DNA of 64,000 nucleotides from JAGNLV01 sp964612145. GTDB lineage: Bacteria; Zixibacteria; MSB-5A5; GN15; FEB-12. A model generated the notes under the pieces. That model made no database searches. It worked only from the letters and a program-made list of their open reading frames with translations, and was not told the DNA's origin. Positions 58,946-64,000 of this stretch are shown here, piece after piece (the first letter of the stretch is position 1; every line of letters starts with the position of its first letter). Both the position numbers and the translations under genes were made by a program. The stretch spans positions 1 to 64,000 of the forward strand of contig CAZTBP010000019.1 of NCBI GenBank assembly GCA_964612145.1, written 5' to 3'.

Positions 58946-59442
58946 GTATCCAGTCGCATTTCGAATTCGATCTCGTCGCGCAGGGGGATGCCGTACTGGC
59001 CGATCGTGGGAATAACCGGCTTTAGTTTGCGGGAGTGTTCGAGCGCATTGACGTGAATGGCGGCGATAGTAAAGCCGCGGCGATGGTAGAACCGGATGGC
59101 ATCGAGGTTGTCGTTGGTTGTTATCAGCCAGAGGCGTTTTACGCCGCCGACGTTGTGTAAGTGATCGATTACCGCGTCAAGCAGGGCGGTGCCTATCCCC
59201 CGGAATTTATCGAAGGCGTCGAGGGTGACGATCTCGCACTGGTCATCAACAATTTCAAATGTCACCAGGCCGACTTTTTCGCCGTTGGGGTCGAGCGCGT
59301 AGTGGCCGTCGAGTTCGGCCGGGAAGAGTTTTCGTCCGCGGCTGACGACGAAGTCGGCACCCCAGGAGCGGGCGATACTGAGAACCCAGTCGCGGTCGTT
59401 GTCGGTGACGGGTCGGATGGTTATGGTAGTGGGTTCGGGCAT
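58915..59442 (-). CDS. GNAT-family N-acetyltransferase
   Basis: 175 residues from ATG 59442. The open frame runs further upstream, but those residues are basic and non-conserved and overlap the stem after crt, whereas PEPTTITIRPVTDNDRDWVL is a classical GNAT beginning. The acetyl-CoA loop is TLDAFDKFRGIGTALLDAVI (RGIGTA, about residues 78-90), then LWLITTNDNLDAIRFYHRRG. It is the last gene of a leftward cluster with crt and hbd (52 bases after crt). The substrate is unknown. Confidence 0.87.
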   Translation of the reverse strand: MPEPTTITIRPVTDNDRDWVLSIARSWGADFVVSRGRKLFPAELDGHYALDPNGEKVGLVTFEIVDDQCEIVTLDAFDKFRGIGTALLDAVIDHLHNVGGVKRLWLITTNDNLDAIRFYHRRGFTIAAIHVNALEHSRKLKPVIPTIGQYGIPLRDEIEFEMRLDTYRPSTHSST

Positions 59443-59494
59443 GGCAGAAAGCAATGGCGTCAGGCAGGGGTGCCTGACGCCACGCATACTATGA

Positions 59495-60280
59495 TCAGTG
59501 GCCGGTGAACTCCGGCTTGCGTTTCTCCATGAACGCCTCGCAACCCTCGTTCTTGTCACCGGTACCGCAAATCTGGCCGAAACTAACTTTCTCCAGGTCG
59601 CAGCCGACTGACAGAGTGACATCGAGACCGCGGTTGATGCATTCCTTGGCGGTGGCGATGGCGATCGGCGCCTTGGAGCAAATCGCCTTGACTAGCTCTC
59701 TGGCTTTGTCTTTCAGTTCATCGTGCGGGTAGATCTCGTCGACGAGGCCGATCCGTTTGGCCTCCTCGGCAGAGATCATTTCGCCGGTAAGAATCAGCTG
59801 CATCGCTTTGCCTCGGCCGACCAGGCGGGACAGCCGCTGGGTGCCGCCGAAGCCGGGGATGATGCCGAGATTGACCTCCGGCTGTCCGAATTTGGCTTTG
59901 TCCGAGGCCAGTCTGATGTCGCACGCCATCGCCAGCTCGCATCCGCCACCAAGCGCGAAGCCGTTTACGACGGCGATCACGGGCCGGGGGAAGTTCTGGA
60001 TGGTTTTCATCAGGTACAGGCCGCGGGCGGAGAAGTCATTGCCGGAACGGACGTTGAGTTCGGCGATTTCGGTGATGTCGGCCCCGGCCACGAACGCCTT
60101 TTCTCCGGCGCCGGTGATCACGACAGCCCGGATGTCGTCATCGGTCCAGTAGAAGCTGAACATTTGCTGCAGTTCGTTGACGGTGTCCTGGTTGAGCGCA
60201 TTCAGGGCGCGCTCACGGTTGATCGTTACATACAGGCAGCCACCGTCTTTTTCCACGAGAATATTTTTGTACTCGGTCAT
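59495..60280 (-). CDS. crt: Enoyl-CoA hydratase (crotonase family)
   Basis: 261 residues, the typical crotonase size. CoA-binding and oxyanion-hole motifs are AFVAGADITEIAELN and NGFALGGGCELAMACDIRLA; the catalytic Glu pair lies in CELAMA and GQPEVNLGIIPGFGGTQRLS. It hydrates short-chain enoyl-CoA (for example crotonyl-CoA to 3-hydroxybutyryl-CoA) in the cytoplasm. It lies 38 bases after hbd, the next enzyme in the pathway. It could equally serve beta-oxidation or butyrate-type metabolism. Confidence 0.92.
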   Translation of the reverse strand: MTEYKNILVEKDGGCLYVTINRERALNALNQDTVNELQQMFSFYWTDDDIRAVVITGAGEKAFVAGADITEIAELNVRSGNDFSARGLYLMKTIQNFPRPVIAVVNGFALGGGCELAMACDIRLASDKAKFGQPEVNLGIIPGFGGTQRLSRLVGRGKAMQLILTGEMISAEEAKRIGLVDEIYPHDELKDKARELVKAICSKAPIAIATAKECINRGLDVTLSVGCDLEKVSFGQICGTGDKNEGCEAFMEKRKPEFTGH

Positions 60281-60318
60281 AACCTGTCCTCGCGTGTTAT
60301 GAAATGTGTATTGATCGT

Positions 60319-61170
60319 TTACTTCTTGCTATAGTCATAGAATCCGCGACCAGCTTTTTTGCCCAGGTAGCCGGCGTTGACCATCCGGCGCAGCAGCGGC
60401 GGGGCAGCGTAGTGCGAATCCTTGAACTCCTCGAACATGATGTCCGCGATATAGAGAATCGTATCCAGACCGATGAAGTCGGTCAGTGTCAGCGGGCCCA
60501 TCGGGTGGCCGCAGCCGAGCATCATGCCGTTATCGATATCCTCCCTGGTTGCCAGGCCGCGCTCGTAGTGCTTGATGGCATCGAGCAGGTAGGGCACCAG
60601 CAGGACGTTGACGATGAACCCGGGCGAATCCTTGGCCGAAACGCAGGTCTTGCCGACGGATTCGGCGAATTTAAAGGCGGCATCGAAGGTGGCATCCGAG
60701 GTGTCGAGAGTCCGGACGACCTCGACGAGCTTCATTATCGGGACGGGGTTGAAAAAGTGCAGGCCGACAAACCGGTCCTGTCGGTCGGTCACGGCGGCCA
60801 TGTCGCCGATTGAGAGTGATGAGGTGTTCGAGGCAAAGATCGTGTCTTTCTTGCAGATGCCGTCGAGCTGTTCATAGACCTTTTTCTTGATATCCATGTT
60901 CTCGATCACGGCTTCGCATACGATATCGCAGTCGGCGAGGTCTTCGAGTTTGGTGCTGCCCGTAATGTTGCCCAGGACTTTGTCCTTGAAGGCCTGGTCG
61001 GCCTTGCCTTTTTCGATCGCTTTATCGAGGGACCTGGTGATATATTTCAGGCCACGGTCAATCAGGTCCTGCGAGACCTCGACGGCGGTGATCTTGTAAT
61101 CGGCGGCCGCGGCCACCTGTCCGATACCGGAGCCCATCTGGCCGAATCCTACAATACCTACGTTCTTCAT
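60319..61170 (-). CDS. hbd: 3-hydroxybutyryl-CoA dehydrogenase
   Basis: 283 residues, matching the single-function clostridial-type enzyme (about 282). AAGGAG lies eight bases before ATG 61170. The Rossmann motif is GIVGFGQMGSGIGQVAA; further signatures are ASNTSSLSIGDMAAVT, VGLHFFNPVPIMKLVE (catalytic His) and DSPGFIVNVLLVPYL, then GCGHPMGPLTLTDFIGLDT. It interconverts acetoacetyl-CoA and 3-hydroxybutyryl-CoA with NAD(P)H. It stands between a GNAT gene and crt in one operon. Confidence 0.95.
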   Translation of the reverse strand: MKNVGIVGFGQMGSGIGQVAAAADYKITAVEVSQDLIDRGLKYITRSLDKAIEKGKADQAFKDKVLGNITGSTKLEDLADCDIVCEAVIENMDIKKKVYEQLDGICKKDTIFASNTSSLSIGDMAAVTDRQDRFVGLHFFNPVPIMKLVEVVRTLDTSDATFDAAFKFAESVGKTCVSAKDSPGFIVNVLLVPYLLDAIKHYERGLATREDIDNGMMLGCGHPMGPLTLTDFIGLDTILYIADIMFEEFKDSHYAAPPLLRRMVNAGYLGKKAGRGFYDYSKK

Positions 61171-61204
61171 GATGCATTCTCCTTTGCTTTATTCACACGT
61201 TATC

Positions 61205-61681
61205 TTACTGGACGAGTTTAATCATCCGCAGACCCTGCCCTTTGGGAGCGGTGCCGAGCAGTTCGAAACCGGCTTTGAGATAGCAGCCGAGGACTGTTTC
61301 GTCGTCTCCGTGGAAGTTCAGCATGACTTTGCGGACCCGTGGGCGGTGTGACGCCCGGCTGAACAGCAGGTCGAGCATGAGGGTACCGTAGCCCCGGCCG
61401 CGTTTGACCGGGTCGACCACCAGGTGGCCGATTTCGGCACCCATTTCGACCGGGCGATCCCATATCTCGCCGTAGGCCACGGGCTGACGTTCCGCCACGA
61501 GCAAATAGCTGGCGATATCGACTCGCTGCCATGATTCGACCAGGTCGTCCGGCGGCGGCCAGTCGCCCTCGCCGACCATATTGCGGTAGGTTTCCTCAGA
61601 ATCTATCCAGGACATTACGCGCTGGGCAAATTCGCGCGTAAAGGGGACGAGATCGGCTTTAGCGTGGGTCGGTTCGGTCAC
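61205..61681 (-). CDS. GNAT-family N-acetyltransferase
   Basis: 158 residues from GTG 61681, chosen because GGGAG lies five bases upstream; an earlier in-frame ATG at 61738 would be close to the promoter's start site and lacks a ribosome site. The core is EIGHLVVDPVKRGRGYGTLM (R-G-R-G-Y-G acetyl-CoA loop, about residues 85-105), followed by LNFHGDDETVLGCYLKAGFE. It is first gene of the hbd-crt operon (34 bases before hbd). Linkage to acyl-CoA genes may only reflect co-transcription. Confidence 0.87.
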   Translation of the reverse strand: MTEPTHAKADLVPFTREFAQRVMSWIDSEETYRNMVGEGDWPPPDDLVESWQRVDIASYLLVAERQPVAYGEIWDRPVEMGAEIGHLVVDPVKRGRGYGTLMLDLLFSRASHRPRVRKVMLNFHGDDETVLGCYLKAGFELLGTAPKGQGLRMIKLVQ

Positions 61682-61726
61682 GAGACTCCCTGTTTGAAGA
61701 CCGTTTCTGCGTCGTTTAAGACCAGC

Positions 61727-61755
61727 AATATAAGCCAAATCCGGAGGCCGGGCAA
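61727..61755 (-). promoter_or_regulatory. Sigma-70-like promoter of the GNAT-hbd-crt operon
   Basis: On the minus strand TTGCCC (61750-61755), a 17-bp spacer and TATATT (61727-61732). Confidence 0.6.
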
Positions 61756-61837
61756 CCGGGACCGGAAACGAAAAGCGGGTTCGAAATCTGTCCGGTTGGC
61801 GTCGGATTTAATGGCACAATAGTGTACTTTCATCGGT

Positions 61838-61866
61838 TTGACATTGCATACCGGATACAGTATATA
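61838..61866 (+). promoter_or_regulatory. Sigma-70 promoter of the acyl-CoA dehydrogenase gene
   Basis: TTGACA at 61838-61843, a 17-bp spacer and TATATA at 61861-61866, divergent from the GNAT-hbd-crt promoter about 80 bp away. Confidence 0.75.
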
Positions 61867-61913
61867 TCCGGCTGAAACTCCGTATGCTGAATTCGTAAGG
61901 AGAATTGGGATCA

Positions 61914-63119
61914 ATGATAGATTTTACGTTCACCGAGAACCAGCTGGCCGTACGGGATATGGCCCGCGATATCGCACGCAAAGTCATCTCCCCTACGATA
62001 GCCGACTTTGACCGTAAGCAGGAAATGAATCCGGATCTACTTCCAGCTATGAAAGACGCCAACTTGCTTGGTTTCTGTATACCTGAGCAATACGGCGGTC
62101 TGGGTATGGACTACATTTCGCTGGGGCTGGCCTCCGAGGAGTTGGAATATGCCGACACGTCGGCCCGTGTAATTCTCTCGGTGCATATCGGCCTGTTTTC
62201 TCTGCCGGTGCTGACCTGGGCTAACGAGGAACAGAAGCAGAAATATCTTGTCCCGGCGGCCAAAGGCGATAAGATCGCGACTTTTGGGCTTACTGAACCG
62301 GCGGCCGGTTCTGATGCGGTCGGGATTCAGACAACGGCCGTTAAAGAAGGAGATCACTATATCCTCAACGGCGAGAAGATGTGGATTTCGCTGGCTGATG
62401 TCGCCGACCAGTTTCTGGTCTTTGCCTGGACTGATATGGAGAAGAAGAAGAACCGCGACCACAGCGGCCTCTCGGCGTTCATTGTCGAGAAGGCATTCGA
62501 TGGTGTCACGACCGGTTCGATCCACGGCAAGCTGGGGGTGCGGGCCGGCAGTACCGGGTTTATCGCATTTTCCGATGTCAAAGTGCCGGTGGAAAATCTC
62601 ATATACAAAGAAGGCGCCGGATTTAAGATTGCGATGTTTTGTCTGGATCAGGGTCGATATACGGTAGCAGCCGGATCCTGCGGGTTGATCAAGGCTTGCC
62701 GCGACGCCTCGGTCAACTACGCCATTGAGCGCAAGACGTTCGAGCAGGAGATCGCGCAGCATCAGCTGGTCAAGCAGATGATCGCCAATATGGAAGCGGC
62801 GTATGAATACTGCTCATACCTCTGGATGAAAGCCGGGTGGTTGAAGAACCAGGCGAAGCGCTCAACAAAAGAGACGTCTCTGGCCAAGTGGATTGCCTGT
62901 CGCGAGGCGGAGCACTCCGCCGCCGAGGCGGTTCAGGTGTTTGGCGCCTATGGCTTTTCGGATGAATACCCGGTCGAGAGGTTTTACCGCAACAGCAAGG
63001 GTGCCTCTATTTATGAGGGCACTCGCGAAATTCACACTCTCATGCAGGCGGATTATGCCCTTGGTTTCCGTAAGGATAAAGAGCTCGAGCACGATTTACC
63101 TGTGGTGGATCAGGAATAG
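61914..63119 (+). CDS. Acyl-CoA dehydrogenase
   Basis: 401 residues from ATG 61914, with AAGGAG 11 bases upstream. The FAD- and substrate-binding motifs FGLTEPAAGSDAVGIQTTAV, NGEKMWISLADVADQFLVFA and LGVRAGSTGFIAFSDVKVP are present, as are QVFGAYGFSDEYPVERFYRN and the catalytic Glu in SIYEGTREIHTLM (about residue 375). Short-chain types (butyryl- or glutaryl-CoA) share these features; chain length cannot be fixed. It oxidises acyl-CoA to enoyl-CoA, complementing crt and hbd across the divergent promoter. Confidence 0.94.
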   Translation: MIDFTFTENQLAVRDMARDIARKVISPTIADFDRKQEMNPDLLPAMKDANLLGFCIPEQYGGLGMDYISLGLASEELEYADTSARVILSVHIGLFSLPVLTWANEEQKQKYLVPAAKGDKIATFGLTEPAAGSDAVGIQTTAVKEGDHYILNGEKMWISLADVADQFLVFAWTDMEKKKNRDHSGLSAFIVEKAFDGVTTGSIHGKLGVRAGSTGFIAFSDVKVPVENLIYKEGAGFKIAMFCLDQGRYTVAAGSCGLIKACRDASVNYAIERKTFEQEIAQHQLVKQMIANMEAAYEYCSYLWMKAGWLKNQAKRSTKETSLAKWIACREAEHSAAEAVQVFGAYGFSDEYPVERFYRNSKGASIYEGTREIHTLMQADYALGFRKDKELEHDLPVVDQE

Positions 63120-63136
63120 CTGCAGAAGTTACAGGA

Positions 63137-64000
63137 TCAGACAGACCCGGTGGGACGATTTCTCACCGGGTTTTTTGTTTTTGGGGAGCCGGCCGGGACC
63201 GTTACGGTGAAGCGCGCACTTTTTCCGGGTTGGGAAGTCAGGGCAATCCGGCCGCCGTACAAATCGACAATCCGTCGGCAGATTGCCAGGCCAAGGCCGG
63301 TACCGGAAACCGATTTAGTGGTGAAGAACAGTTCGAATATCCGCTCCGCGGTATCGCTGTCTATACCGTGCCCGGAGTCCGATATCTCGATTGTTATGAA
63401 ACCATTCTGATGGCGGGCGACGATTTCAATGTTTCGGTCGTCTTCATTGGCAACAGCATCGACTGAATTTCCCACCAGGTTGCCAAGGAGACTTGAGGCG
63501 TGGATACGGTTCATCTGCAGTGTCATGCCCTCGGGCACCTGAACCCTAATGCTGATTTGTCGCGCCTTAACGGACGGAAATCCACTGAGGACCTCGCTGA
63601 TGAACTCACGCAGCGGAATGGAGTGAACCTCCTCCTCGGCGGCAAGTTTGGCGAACTTTGAAATACTCTCCGTCATGCTCTTGGCCCGGCGTACGGCATC
63701 CTCGACCAGTTGTACAAGATGCGCGAAGCGGGCGCGGTCAATCTCGGCATCGGACTCGATCAATTTCTTGAGTTTGTCGACAGAGATTGAGGCGGGATAC
63801 AGCGCATTGTACACCTCGTGGGCGATACTTCCGGAGACAGTACCGATCGTTTCAGTTCTCTCCAACTGCCGCAGTCGCTCTTCGGCCTTCTTGTTGGCGT
63901 CGATATCGAGAAAGAGTCCGTACCATCGCACAGTGTGGGTATCAACCGGATAGGCCCGCGCAATAGACCTGATCCACTTGTAGGAACCATCTTCGGTGCG
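63137..64000 (-). CDS. PAS-domain sensor histidine kinase (5' part outside window)
   Basis: The frame is open to the window edge; an internal GTG at 63931 is not the start. The first visible residues (RTEDGSYKWIRSIARAYPVD) and VRWYGLFLDIDANKKAEERL are the end of a PAS fold with its usual linker. The dimerisation/H-box is SGSIAHEVYNALYPASISVD (phospho-His in AHEV). The ATPase domain has all boxes: NLVGNSVDAVAN (N), ISDSGHGID (G1), FELFFTTKSVSG (F) and GTGLGLAICRRIVDLYGG (G2). No receiver domain or partner regulator is seen. It ends at 63137, and its final codons double as the terminator stem of the convergent gene. Confidence 0.93.
   Translation of the reverse strand, partial: RTEDGSYKWIRSIARAYPVDTHTVRWYGLFLDIDANKKAEERLRQLERTETIGTVSGSIAHEVYNALYPASISVDKLKKLIESDAEIDRARFAHLVQLVEDAVRRAKSMTESISKFAKLAAEEEVHSIPLREFISEVLSGFPSVKARQISIRVQVPEGMTLQMNRIHASSLLGNLVGNSVDAVANEDDRNIEIVARHQNGFITIEISDSGHGIDSDTAERIFELFFTTKSVSGTGLGLAICRRIVDLYGGRIALTSQPGKSARFTVTVPAGSPKTKNPVRNRPTGSV
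63146..63176 (+). terminator. Rho-independent terminator of the acyl-CoA dehydrogenase gene
   Basis: CCCGGTGGG and CTCACCGGG pair with one mismatch around a 6-base loop, followed by TTTTTT. The hairpin lies inside the last codons of the convergent histidine kinase gene. Confidence 0.85.

Noticed and set aside
1..64000. CRISPR arrays, rRNA genes, complete tRNA genes
   Set aside because: No spaced direct-repeat array, rRNA signature or full cloverleaf was seen on either strand; only a tRNA 3'-like fragment near 13979 was found.

Overview
The window looks like a chromosomal segment from an uncultivated, diderm, probably anaerobic or facultative bacterium of the FCB group. My best guess is the candidate phylum Zixibacteria or a close relative. 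This rests on pattern recognition rather than a search. The signs are many secreted proteins ending in a paired dockerin-like module with the signature SDLTYLVDYLF.GGPAP, a C-terminal YPNPFNPTT sorting-type domain, several DDDD-rich lipoproteins, large Ser/Thr kinases fused to propellers or TPRs, a B12-dependent (class II) ribonucleotide reductase, and a Na+-pumping decarboxylase. GTG and TTG starts are common.

Layout. 0-4.2 kb: the 3' part of an SBBP-repeat/dockerin surface protein, a zinc-ribbon membrane protein and a large exported protein of unknown role. 4.6-9.6 kb: a regulatory cassette read leftwards (ECF-type sigma factor, zinc-finger membrane anti-sigma factor, TPR-CHAT caspase-like lipoprotein), with a divergent small exported protein. 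9.7-13.4 kb: a giant repeat-containing secreted protein. 13.4-14.1 kb: a gene-poor scar with decamer repeats and a fragment like the 3' end of tRNA-Ser. 14.2-28.8 kb: CNNM/CBS protein, MscS channel, kinase-propeller protein, EttA, a lipoprotein, the oadGAB decarboxylase operon and a kinase-TPR protein. 29.1-34.7 kb: a broken mgtC, a DUF1028/dockerin protein, a DUF362 plus polyferredoxin redox pair, a 157-bp MITE, and a V4R sensor with a small partner. 35-44 kb: an M19 dipeptidase and four large exported proteins (serine protease, YVTN propeller lipoprotein, choice-of-anchor-B protein, FG-GAP protein), three of them with dockerins. 44-52 kb: small stress-type genes, a cytochrome b/ethylbenzene-dehydrogenase-like protein and nrdJ. 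52-55.4 kb: an orphan small RNA and a TonB receptor behind a perfect 13-3-13 palindrome. 55.5-59 kb: pgsA-pgpA-cinA-thpR-nudix. 59-63.1 kb: acyl-CoA metabolism (hbd, crt, acyl-CoA dehydrogenase) with two GNAT acetyltransferases. The window ends inside a PAS histidine kinase.

How the parts connect. Energy genes (oadGAB, DUF362/polyferredoxin, hbd-crt-acd) fit fermentation or anaerobic respiration of organic or fatty acids. The dockerin proteins look like a cell-surface or secreted set, several carrying a cohesin-like domain next to the dockerin in the same chain. The sigma/anti-sigma/CHAT cassette is the strongest candidate for an under-described system, because the caspase-like protein carries a clear lipoprotein signal and so probably works outside the cytoplasm. 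No CRISPR array, rRNA or complete tRNA was seen.
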